Shown piece after piece: positions 57,044 to 64,000 of a stretch of DNA of 64,000 bases; within the stretch, counting starts at the first letter, position 1, and each line of letters starts with the position of its first letter. The translations under genes and the position numbers were made by a program. The notes beneath the pieces are model-generated. The model saw nothing but the letters and a program-made list of their open reading frames with translations. It made no database searches and was not told the DNA's origin. Source of the DNA: an uncultured Sphingomonadaceae bacterium (GTDB taxonomy: Bacteria > Pseudomonadota > Alphaproteobacteria > Sphingomonadales > Sphingomonadaceae); NCBI GenBank assembly GCA_947488845.1, contig CANLBM010000010.1, positions 1 through 64,000 on the forward strand, in the 5' to 3' direction.

Positions 57044-57808
57044 TCAGGGATAAAGCTTCGTCAGACCATCCATAGAATCATAATGGGTCAAGTCGAGATG
57101 GAGCGGTGTGATTGAGACATAGCCGTCAGCGATCGCTTCCAGATCAGTACTGTGCGCAGGCGTTTCCACCATCGGGCCAAGGCCGAACCAGTGATATTCG
57201 AATCCGCGCGGATCGCGGTTGCTAACAATCTGCAGTCGACCGTAGTCACGAATACCCTGCGACACGATCCTCACTCCCTTGACTTCACTCGCCGGAAGTG
57301 CCGGAAAATTGATATTCACCAGCGTCCTGTAATCCATTCGTTGCTTGATTAGCGGCCGCAGCACCCGTTCCCCCCATTGCACCGCCGCGTCGAACGGTAC
57401 GTCCGCACCCAAATCTCCCCGTGCATAGGCTTGGCTGAGGGCGATTGAAGGGATTCCCGCCAACGCGCCTTCCATAGCGGCGGAGACGGTGCCCGAATAT
57501 GTCACGTCCTCACCGAGGTTCGCGCCGCGATTGACGCCGGACAATATAAGGTCAGGCGGGCCGTCTTTCATGATCTTGGCAACAGCCATCATCACACTAT
57601 CGGTCGGTGTACCGTCTACCGAATATTGCTGGTCGCCGCGCTTGCGAATACGCAGCGGCCGCGTGATGGTCAGCGAGTGGCCAGCGCCCGAATTCTCGTC
57701 AGACGGCGCGACAATCCAGATATCGTTGGAAAAATGCTGTGCAATATCGAGAAGAATCTTCATGCCGGGCGCATCAAAGCCATCATCATTGGTCAGCAAT
57801 ATCCGCAT
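57044..57808 (-). CDS. surE: 5'/3'-nucleotidase SurE
   Basis: This 254-residue metal-dependent nucleotidase acts on stationary-phase nucleotides. It has the N-terminal acidic pair in ILLTNDDGFDAPG, WIVAPSDENSGAGHS, DLILSGVNRGANLGEDVTYSGTV and GIPSIALSQ. It is coupled to serS by a one-base overlap (TGATG). In many proteobacteria surE, pcm and the NlpD-like gene are neighbours; here pcm is missing and the M23 gene follows directly. Confidence 0.96.
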   Translation of the reverse strand: MRILLTNDDGFDAPGMKILLDIAQHFSNDIWIVAPSDENSGAGHSLTITRPLRIRKRGDQQYSVDGTPTDSVMMAVAKIMKDGPPDLILSGVNRGANLGEDVTYSGTVSAAMEGALAGIPSIALSQAYARGDLGADVPFDAAVQWGERVLRPLIKQRMDYRTLVNINFPALPASEVKGVRIVSQGIRDYGRLQIVSNRDPRGFEYHWFGLGPMVETPAHSTDLEAIADGYVSITPLHLDLTHYDSMDGLTKLYP

Positions 57809-59088
57809 CAGCTTGGCTCCAACTTGTCGATGCCACCCATATAAGGCAGCAATGCCGACGGAATAGTAACCGATCCGTCCGCCTGTTGATAGTTTTCGAG
57901 CACGGCTACCAGCGTGCGGCCAACGGCAAGACCGGAACCGTTGAGCGTGTGAACGAATCTTGTCCCTTTTTCCTCGCCCTCAGGCCGGAACCGGGCATTC
58001 ATTCTTCGCGCCTGATATTCGCCGCAGGTTGAAATGCTCGAAATCTCGCGATAGGTGTCCTGCCCCGGCAACCAGACCTCCAGATCATATGTTTTGCGAG
58101 CAGTCGCCCCCATGTCACCCGTACACAACAACATCTTGCGATAAGGCAATTCGAGGGCCTTTAGGATCGATTCCGCCGCTTCGGTCATCCGCAAATGTTC
58201 GGCGTCGCTATCGTCAGGATGAACGATCGCGACCATCTCGACTTTTTCAAACTGATGCTGACGGATCAGACCTTTTGTATCCTTGCCGGCAGAGCCAGCT
58301 TCACTACGGAAGCAAAGGGTGAGCGCGGTCAACCGCATTGGCAATTGCGCCTCGTCCAGTATCTGCCCGTTTACACTGTTGGTCAGACTGACTTCTGCGG
58401 TCGGGATGAGCCAGTGACCATTGGTTGTGTGGAACGAATCTTCGGAGAACTTGGGTAGTTGACCGGTGCCGAACATAGCCTCATCGCGAACCAGAACCGG
58501 CGGCGCGCACTCCTGGAAACCATTGTTCGTTGTCTGCTGATCGAGCATATATTGGCCAATTGCACGCTGCAATCTGGCCATCTGCCCACGCAGGAACGCA
58601 AAACGCGAACCGGACATGGTGGCGGCTGTTTCAAAATCCAGCCCCAAGGCAGGACCAATATCGCTATGTTCTTTCGGATCAAAATCAAACTTGCGTGGCT
58701 CGCCCCACCGCTCAATCTCGACATTATTGTCTTCATCTGTGCCGAGCGGGACACTATCTGCCGGCAGATTCGGTAGTGCCGCCAGCCTATCCCGCAATCG
58801 GCCTGAAATTTCCCGCTCCTCTTCTTCAAGCCCGGGCATTGCACTTTTCAGTTCGGCGACTTCCGCCATCAACGCCTGAGCGGCTTCTTCGTCTCCCTGT
58901 CCCTTTGCTTTCCCGATAGCTTTCGACGCTTCGTTGCGTCGAGCCTGCCCATCCTGCAACCGGGTTTTCAGCGCTCGGCTTTGCTCGTCCAGCAGCAATA
59001 TATTCTGAGCCACTGCTGCGACACCACGCTTCGCCAGCGCGGCATCGAACTCTTCGGGATTTTCGCGAATATATTTTATATCATGCAT
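57808..59088 (-). CDS. serS: Seryl-tRNA synthetase
   Basis: This 426-residue class II synthetase starts [18 protein letters not shown] at 59088. An N-terminal coiled-coil arm (about 30-100) for tRNA-Ser is followed by the core: motif 2 region [27 protein letters not shown] and motif 3 near [16 protein letters not shown]. The nearby [15 protein letters not shown] segment binds the substrate adenylate. The in-frame codon at 59124 would add 12 residues and is less likely. Confidence 0.97.
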   Translation of the reverse strand: MHDIKYIRENPEEFDAALAKRGVAAVAQNILLLDEQSRALKTRLQDGQARRNEASKAIGKAKGQGDEEAAQALMAEVAELKSAMPGLEEEEREISGRLRDRLAALPNLPADSVPLGTDEDNNVEIERWGEPRKFDFDPKEHSDIGPALGLDFETAATMSGSRFAFLRGQMARLQRAIGQYMLDQQTTNNGFQECAPPVLVRDEAMFGTGQLPKFSEDSFHTTNGHWLIPTAEVSLTNSVNGQILDEAQLPMRLTALTLCFRSEAGSAGKDTKGLIRQHQFEKVEMVAIVHPDDSDAEHLRMTEAAESILKALELPYRKMLLCTGDMGATARKTYDLEVWLPGQDTYREISSISTCGEYQARRMNARFRPEGEEKGTRFVHTLNGSGLAVGRTLVAVLENYQQADGSVTIPSALLPYMGGIDKLEPS

Positions 59089-59136
59089 GGCAAAGTCTAT
59101 GCCGAGCGTCTGTTTCACTTGCAAGACTACAAAGCA

Positions 59137-59166
59137 AAAAGCGGCCAGATTGCTCCGGCCGCTTTT
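59137..59166 (-). terminator. Rho-independent terminator after the Ser/Gly-rich gene
   Basis: aaaagcggcc pairs perfectly with ggccgctttt around the loop agattgctcc, with an A-rich left flank giving U-residues on the minus strand. It is 25 bases after the stop of the 59191 gene and before the serS start region. Confidence 0.85.
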
Positions 59167-59190
59167 CAGATTATTTCGATTTACGCCTTA

Positions 59191-60309
59191 TTAAGCGGCG
59201 ACAGTCTTTTTTGCCTTACGACGACGCGCAAACAGGGCTGCTGCGGCTGCGCCGAATAGCAAGACTACCGGTGGTGCCGGAACTTCGGTACCGCCTGTAG
59301 AACCGCCGGTACTGCCACCCGAGGAAGAACTTGAGCTGCTGCTCGACGAGCTGGAGCTGGATGAACTACCCGAGGAACCGGATGACGTACTGTTGCCGCC
59401 GAAACTCGAAGACCCGCCAGTCGCGCCTGAAGAACTGCTAGTCGAGCTGCCACCGGAGCTCGAGGAAGATGAACTGGAACTGCTCGACGAACTGCCCGAC
59501 GAACCTGAACTGCCCGAAGATCCCGAACTGCCCGAAGATCCCGAACTGCCCGAAGATCCCGAACTGCCCGAGGAACCGTTGGAGCCCCCAGATGAGCCGT
59601 GACCACCGGAAGATCCATGTCCGCCACTGGACCCGTGGCCTCCGCTGGATCCACCGGGTTTGCTCGGTTTGCCACCGCTGGAACCGGAGGAACTGGAGGA
59701 ACTGCTTGACGAACTACTGGATGAACTCGACGACGACGAGGAACTGCTACCTCCCGTAGAAGTGCTCGTTGATCCCCCAGTGCTGGTCACACCGCCGGTG
59801 CTGGTGCTGGTGGAACCGCCGCTCGTCGAACTGCCCCCTGACGATGTACTTGATGACCCTCCGCTGCTGGTCGAAGAAATTACGACACTGCCGCCGCCGG
59901 AACTTCCTCCCCCGAAAAATCCTCCAAAAAAGCCGCCGGAACTTCCGCCATATCCGCCGCTGCCACCGATCACGACCGGTACAGAACTGCCGCCGTCAAT
60001 CATCGGTGGGGCAGGCGGGAGATATGAAGGCAAAGGAACCGGGATCGGCTGCGCTGTCGGCGTCTGGGCGATAGTAACCACGGTTGGCTGGCAAGCGGTC
60101 ACAGTTTTTGTCACGGTGCGTCGTGTGCGCTTGATCTTGCGGGCAGGCTCACCTTTGCGGACCATCCGGGCGCGGACTGGCTGCTTCTTGGTGTGCTTTT
60201 TCACATAAGGCGCTGCAGGCGCTTCTGACACGTGAACCGCACCACCGCCAATTAATGCCCCGCCGCAAGTGCAGGCGCATAATTTTGCTAAAGCCATCCG
60301 TACCGACAT
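59191..60309 (-). CDS. Ser/Gly-rich secreted protein with PEP-CTERM-like sorting signal
   Basis: This 372-residue protein begins with a hydrophobic, Cys-containing signal region (MALAKLCACTCGGALIGGG), then a basic segment, a Pro-rich stretch and about 220 residues made mostly of Ser, Gly and Thr with short tandem units (GSSGGH, SSGSSG). It ends VPAPPVVLLFGAAAAALFAR plus RRKAKK: a Pro-rich motif, membrane helix and basic tail, the tripartite pattern of PEP-CTERM/exosortase substrates. Such proteins are usually exported to the envelope or extracellular matrix. The Ser-rich part is probably glycosylated or disordered. Confidence 0.82.
   Translation of the reverse strand: MSVRMALAKLCACTCGGALIGGGAVHVSEAPAAPYVKKHTKKQPVRARMVRKGEPARKIKRTRRTVTKTVTACQPTVVTIAQTPTAQPIPVPLPSYLPPAPPMIDGGSSVPVVIGGSGGYGGSSGGFFGGFFGGGSSGGGSVVISSTSSGGSSSTSSGGSSTSGGSTSTSTGGVTSTGGSTSTSTGGSSSSSSSSSSSSSSSSSSSSSGSSGGKPSKPGGSSGGHGSSGGHGSSGGHGSSGGSNGSSGSSGSSGSSGSSGSSGSSGSSGSSGSSSSSSSSSSSSSGGSSTSSSSGATGGSSSFGGNSTSSGSSGSSSSSSSSSSSSSSSSGGSTGGSTGGTEVPAPPVVLLFGAAAAALFARRRKAKKTVAA
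59505..59648. repeat. 18-bp tandem repeats within the Ser/Gly-rich gene
   Basis: The unit gaactgcccgaagatccc recurs about four times at 59508-59575 (encoding SSGSSG on the minus strand), and a second 18-bp unit encoding GGHGSS recurs about three times at 59595-59645. Identical units suggest length change by slippage or recombination. Confidence 0.8.
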
Positions 60310-60784
60310 AATTTCATCTCTCTTCCGCTGTGGAGGCAGTAAGTAGAGTCAGCATTTAACCGCTGACTTTCCATTTCGCTCTCCCGACATGCATCAGAAA
60401 GACAGAATAAATCGTAAACCACAATTACGTTAACCCTGTTTCGTCGTCGAAAATGCTAAAAAAGCTTAGCAGTTTGTATCCAACCACGGTTAATGTCCCG
60501 TATTGGAACCATTACGGATGCGATTGTTGCAAAAGCCTGAAAAAATCGCCTGATTTTGAGTGATTTTGAAAGTGCCGGGAGAAGCGTTGCCGAGTGGATG
60601 CCTTCAAAATATCGACTGCCAAAATACCCACTGCGCATATTATGACGTCCCAAATTTTCTCATTTTGGGATATTTAGAATATCGAGTATTTTGCGCCTTG
60701 TTTCAATCAAGTGTGCTCGGTATAGCCCCGCGGTGTAAATGGTTCCAGCCTTCCGGATTCGGATAAGGCAGATGTTTGGAGAGT
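60310..60784. other. Long intergenic region before dksA
   Basis: These 475 bases lie between the divergent Ser/Gly-rich gene and dksA. They hold the promoters of both. A short inverted repeat (tcccaaa ... tttggga, 60650-60672) sits about 115 bases before dksA. A segment with gccgagtgg near 60591 recalls a tRNA D-arm, but no T-arm follows. No gene is supported. Confidence 0.5.
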
Positions 60785-61252
60785 ATGTTGGCATCCTCGG
60801 CGAAAAAAGCATCGGCAAAAAATAGCGCGAATGGCGCAGACCCAGTCCTTGCAGACGGTTATGAACCAAGCGAAGATGAAGAGTTTATGAACGAGCATCA
60901 GCTCGCTTTTTTCAGAAAGGCTCTGAAAAAATGGAAACAAGAAATCATCGATGAATCCAAGGAAACTCTGGCACATTTGCAGGATGGTCCAATTCAGGAA
61001 GCTGACCTGAACGACCGAGCATCTAGCGAAACCGATTGGGGACTGGAGTTGAGGACCCGCGATCGTCAACGCAAGCTAACCTCCAAAATCGATGCAGCGT
61101 TGCGCAGGATCGACGAAGGCGAGTATGGCTATTGCCAGGTGACCGGCGAGCAGATTTCGCTCGACCGTCTGAAAGCCAGACCGATAGCTACGATGACCGT
61201 CGAGGCGCAGGAAGCGCATGAACGGAACGAGAAAATCTCGCGCGATCAGTGA
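60785..61252 (+). CDS. dksA: DksA-like RNA polymerase-binding regulator (single-cysteine form)
   Basis: This 155-residue RNA polymerase secondary-channel protein works with ppGpp in the stringent response. The coiled coil has the tip motif DLNDRA (DxxDxA) needed for activity, and LELRTRDRQRKL follows. The globular domain carries only one of the four zinc cysteines (YCQVTGEQISLDRLKARP), typical of alphaproteobacterial DksA, which folds without zinc. ATG 60785 is used; TTG 60776 is also in frame. The N-terminal 20 residues are variable. Confidence 0.92.
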   Translation: MLASSAKKASAKNSANGADPVLADGYEPSEDEEFMNEHQLAFFRKALKKWKQEIIDESKETLAHLQDGPIQEADLNDRASSETDWGLELRTRDRQRKLTSKIDAALRRIDEGEYGYCQVTGEQISLDRLKARPIATMTVEAQEAHERNEKISRDQ

Positions 61253-61443
61253 CATGAGATACCGTTCCGACACACCTCGGCAATGGTTAGGTTCCTGTGG
61301 TTAAACGCATCCATTGATGTCCGTACAACGGCACATATTTCTTGCCCAAAAAAACTCCTGAGCATTAACCAAATTTGCACGAATTTTGCTCTATTCCTTG
61401 CATTACGAAACATGAATTTACATTTATTGACTGCGGGAAACCT

Positions 61444-61854
61444 ATGAAAGAGACATTTGACGATAGTCTGAAAATGAACAGTCAGGCCGTTGACCACCCG
61501 AAGCGTCAGCTGGACCGGGACAGTCTGTTTCTAAAAGCAGAGCTGCGCTTCGTTGATGGCGATGACTGCGGTGAAGTGCGGATCCGGAATCTATCGGCAG
61601 GCGGTTTGATGGCCGAAGCACCCGTACTCGCCAAGCGGGGCGACAATGTGGAAATTGAACTGCGCAATATTGGCCGTATCACCGGTTATGTCGCCTGGGT
61701 TGCCCAAGGCAGATTTGGCATCGCGTTCGACCATCCTATCGACCCGAAGCTAGCCAGAAAGCCTGTCGGACAGAAAAAATCCGATTTGCCGCAATATCTG
61801 CGCCAACAGGCCAACAAATCTATTCCTCTGCGCCACGGACAGCGTCCTCGGTAG
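61444..61854 (+). CDS. PilZ-domain protein
   Basis: This 136-residue protein starts at ATG 61444 (GGGAAA upstream). It is a single PilZ domain with a short N-terminal RQLDRDSLFLKAELRF stretch followed by VRIRNLSAGGLMAEAP (the NxSxxG motif), the GDNVEIELRNIG strand and YVAWVAQGRFGIAFD. PilZ usually binds cyclic di-GMP, and the arginine cluster needed for that is partly present (R-QLDR). It is the second PilZ protein in the window. Confidence 0.88.
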   Translation: MKETFDDSLKMNSQAVDHPKRQLDRDSLFLKAELRFVDGDDCGEVRIRNLSAGGLMAEAPVLAKRGDNVEIELRNIGRITGYVAWVAQGRFGIAFDHPIDPKLARKPVGQKKSDLPQYLRQQANKSIPLRHGQRPR

Positions 61855-61941
61855 AACATGCCTGATCTTCCACATTAAGCTTGATTCGAATTCCGTCCCT
61901 GCATAGGGCCTTTTAATCAGTCGATTAAACGGGAGCAGAAC

Positions 61942-62982
61942 ATGGCAGGACCACTAAACGGTATCAATATTGTTGAATTTGCCGGAATCGGCCCCGGTCC
62001 ATTCTGCGGCATGATGCTTGCCGATCAGGGTGCCACTGTGACAGTTCTCCATCGCCCAGGCAAAGCCCCTGACCCCCGCCTCGCACTTTCGCGCTCTCGC
62101 AATTTGGTCGAGATTGACCTGAAATCAGTCGAGGGGATCGAGACGGCTCGAAAACTGGTCAAAAATGCTGACGGTTTGATCGAAGGTTTCCGTCCCGGTG
62201 TTATGGAGCGGCTCGGACTGGGCCCTGATGTGTTGCTCGCGGATAATCCCAGTTTGGTCTATGGCCGGATGACGGGCTGGGGGCAATATGGTCCGCTGTC
62301 CGCCGCAGCAGGCCACGATATCAACTATATATCAATTTCCGGTGCCCTGCATGCGTTCGGACGGGCGGGCGAAAAACCGACCCCGCCGATCAACATGGTA
62401 GGCGATTTTGGCGGCGGCGGAATGATGCTCGCATTTGGTATGGTTTCAGCTCTACTCAATGCCAAAACCGGTGGCACCGGTCAGGTTGTTGACTGCGCAA
62501 TGACCGACGGCTCTGCCGCATTGATGGCAATGATTTTCGACTTTCACAATATCGGTCAATGGCAAGACGATCGGGGCGTGAACCTTTTGGACACCGGCGC
62601 ACATTTCTACGACAGCTACGAGACATCGGACGGCAAATTCATCTCGATCGGGTCGATCGAACCGCAATTTTACGCACAGCTACGGCAGGTGGCGGGTATT
62701 GCAGAAGACACAGACTTCGACGCGCAGATGAACCCAAAGCAATGGCCTGCATTGAAGGAAAAGCTGACGACGCTGTTCAAAACCAAGACCCGCTCTCAAT
62801 GGTGCGACCTGATGGAAGCAACGGACATCTGTTTTGCACCCGTTCTGTCATTGGCGGAAGCAAAGGAGCACCCGCACAATATCGCAAGGCAGACCTTTGT
62901 CGATGTCGGTGGGATGATGCAGCCAGCACCGGCGCCGCGCTATTCGGTTACGGTGTCTGATCCCCCGAAACCCCCTGCTTGA
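61942..62982 (+). CDS. CaiB/BaiF-family CoA transferase (alpha-methylacyl-CoA racemase-like)
   Basis: This 346-residue family III CoA-transferase-fold protein has PLNGINIVEFAGIGPGPFCGMMLADQGATV, VEIDLKSVEG and GRMTGWGQYGPLSAAAGHDINYIS. The sequence features (GHDINY and the GDFGGGGMMLAFGM block) point to alpha-methylacyl-CoA racemase (AMACR), which interconverts 2-methylacyl-CoA epimers for beta-oxidation of branched chains or sterol side chains. A GGGAG site precedes the ATG. The last 43 bases overlap the convergent LytTR gene. Confidence 0.93.
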   Translation: MAGPLNGINIVEFAGIGPGPFCGMMLADQGATVTVLHRPGKAPDPRLALSRSRNLVEIDLKSVEGIETARKLVKNADGLIEGFRPGVMERLGLGPDVLLADNPSLVYGRMTGWGQYGPLSAAAGHDINYISISGALHAFGRAGEKPTPPINMVGDFGGGGMMLAFGMVSALLNAKTGGTGQVVDCAMTDGSAALMAMIFDFHNIGQWQDDRGVNLLDTGAHFYDSYETSDGKFISIGSIEPQFYAQLRQVAGIAEDTDFDAQMNPKQWPALKEKLTTLFKTKTRSQWCDLMEATDICFAPVLSLAEAKEHPHNIARQTFVDVGGMMQPAPAPRYSVTVSDPPKPPA

Positions 62983-63701
62983 ACTGGACCAATAATTCTA
63001 TCTGCATATCGGGGGCCGATCGCCAACTGGCTGCCATCCTGCAAGATCACGAAACGTTTGCGGCCTTTACGGCGCACTTCCGAGATACAATCACGCCGGA
63101 CGATGGCCGATCGGTGAACGCGGACAAACAGATTGTCGGGTAACAGGCTTTCCAGAGATCGCATGGATTGGTGCAGCAAATAACTGCGGCCCGGCAGATA
63201 TAGCCGCATATAGTCCCGTTCCGCTTCGACCCATTCGATATGCGAAACCATCAACTGCACCGACCCGGTACCATCTTGCACCCAGAGACGTTGAGCGAGA
63301 TCAGGCTCATGGTCCTCATGACCGCGCGCCAGATTGGCGATGGCCCGTTCGACGGCCTCCCGCAACAGCGCCTCCTTGACCGGCTTCAGGAGATAATCGG
63401 TGACTTCCAGCCGGAACGCCTGCACCGCATATTTATTGTGCGCGGTTGTAAAAATAATTTCCGGTATCCGCGCCATGCCCCCACAAAATTCCGCGACCTT
63501 GAGACCGGATAAATCGGGCATATCGACGTCGAGCAGCAGGATATCTGGTTGTAGCTGCTCAATTTTCTCCAAGGCCTGACGGCCTCCGTTCGCCAATTCA
63601 ATCGTTTTGAAAAGCCCGGTCCGTTCACATAGCGCCTTGAGACGGGAGCGGGCCAGCGGTTCATCGTCGACAATCAACACCGATGGCGGACTTGCGGCCA
63701 T
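62940..63701 (-). CDS. LytTR-family response regulator
   Basis: This 253-residue regulator has a receiver domain (about 8-120) with the acidic pair VLIVDDE, phosphoacceptor Asp in LLLDVDMPDLSG and Lys in LLKPVK, and a C-terminal LytTR DNA-binding domain (about 150-243) with HIEWVEAERDYMRLYLP and FVRVHRSAIVRRDCIS. It is the output half of a LytS/LytR-type two-component system and lies two bases after its kinase gene. Target genes are not visible. Confidence 0.94.
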   Translation of the reverse strand: MAASPPSVLIVDDEPLARSRLKALCERTGLFKTIELANGGRQALEKIEQLQPDILLLDVDMPDLSGLKVAEFCGGMARIPEIIFTTAHNKYAVQAFRLEVTDYLLKPVKEALLREAVERAIANLARGHEDHEPDLAQRLWVQDGTGSVQLMVSHIEWVEAERDYMRLYLPGRSYLLHQSMRSLESLLPDNLFVRVHRSAIVRRDCISEVRRKGRKRFVILQDGSQLAIGPRYADRIIGPVQAGGFGGSDTVTE

Positions 63702-63703
63702 TT

Positions 63704-64000
63704 CTAAATATCCTGGAAAATCAGTGAGGGGTCCGGCAAAACGATAGTGGCAATGGCCATTCCGCTGTTATTATTGGCGAGAAGCAAGGAAGCATTCTGA
63801 CCGTATAATGCTCTCAGCCGTTCTTGGATATTGATAAGGCCGGTCCCGGTCCCCGCAGTACGGTTATGGGCTGCACCGGCAGGCCTTTTGACTCGGCCAT
63901 CATTAGCGATACTGATGCGCAAGCGTTCGCCTTCTCTTTGGGCCGAGATAATGATATTGACCGGCTGGTCTGTTCCTGAAACGCCAAATTTAACCGCATT
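63704..64000 (-). CDS. LytS-type sensor histidine kinase, C-terminal end (cut by window edge)
   Basis: The frame is open through the window end. The visible 98 residues are the end of a HATPase_c domain: N-box NAVKFGVSG, the strand RISIANDGRV and the G-box GTGTGLINIQERLRALYG. The typical LytS/YehU kinase ending with IQERL is clear. The sensor and dimerisation domains lie outside. It is co-transcribed with the LytTR regulator. Confidence 0.9.
   Translation of the reverse strand, partial: NAVKFGVSGTDQPVNIIISAQREGERLRISIANDGRVKRPAGAAHNRTAGTGTGLINIQERLRALYGQNASLLLANNNSGMAIATIVLPDPSLIFQDI

Noticed and set aside
59505..59648. Possible CRISPR-like array
   Set aside because: The 18-bp units are directly adjacent, have no spacers and are coding.
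59393..60208. Acidic, Pro/Glu/Leu-rich frames opposite the Ser/Gly-rich gene
   Set aside because: They are the reverse complement of low-complexity Ser/Gly codons; the minus-strand product has a signal, sorting tail and terminator.
60580..60660. Possible tRNA-Ser/Leu-like segment (gccgagtgg)
   Set aside because: Only the D-arm motif is matched; there is no T-arm consensus and no acceptor stem pairing.

Overview
The window looks like chromosomal DNA of an alphaproteobacterium of the order Sphingomonadales, close to Sphingorhabdus, Parasphingorhabdus or Sphingopyxis. This is inferred from several signs: a GAAC-N7-GAAC LexA box before uvrA, a single-cysteine DksA, an alphaproteobacterial aa3 oxidase cluster, EthA-type Baeyer-Villiger monooxygenases, a PEP-CTERM-like secreted protein, and palindromic repeats typical of the group. 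Most of the DNA is GC-rich housekeeping sequence. One clearly AT-richer stretch (about 47.8-49.8 kb) looks acquired.

Layout. 0-1.2 kb: right end of an IS3-family element abutting two overlapping lipoprotein genes. 1.2-9 kb: SOS-controlled uvrA (with in-frame repeats), a DUF4345 protein, a P450, a lipoprotein and an acyl-CoA desaturase. 8.8-16.6 kb: a type II secretion operon, gspC-D-E-F-G-L-M, with no minor pseudopilin genes. 16.7-22.3 kb: SMP-30 lactonase / VIT transporter / HAD operon, divergent from an aldehyde dehydrogenase, then a ThDP enzyme. 22.4-26.4 kb: a stand-alone receiver protein, a small protein, an EVE protein, two fasciclin lipoproteins, and a pteridine-reductase-like SDR with folB. 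26.4-35 kb: a cytochrome c oxidase operon running ctaC-ctaD-ctaB-small protein-ctaG-ctaE-DUF983-SURF1-thrC-methyltransferase.

35.2-38 kb: pyrE-pdxJ-acpS-lepB. 38-43.7 kb: argC, an NlpC/P60 peptidase, an orphan secreted protein and an M17 aminopeptidase. 43.7-47.2 kb: two EthA-like monooxygenases flanking a PilZ protein. 48-49.7 kb: a coupled AAA ATPase / PIN nuclease pair, the best candidate for an undescribed system. 49.9-53.1 kb: a gene whose first ~185 codons are mostly repeat DNA, including a perfect three-way-junction palindrome, then more repeats and rimO. 53-64 kb: DUF1761, a small membrane protein, an alpha/beta hydrolase, a K+ channel, an M23 lipoprotein, surE-serS, a Ser/Gly-rich sorting-signal protein, dksA, PilZ, a CoA transferase, and a LytTR regulator with the end of its kinase.

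Together the genes cover DNA repair, aerobic respiration, envelope export and secretion, vitamin B6, folate and pyrimidine synthesis, and oxidation of lipophilic carbon. No rRNA, tRNA or CRISPR array was seen.
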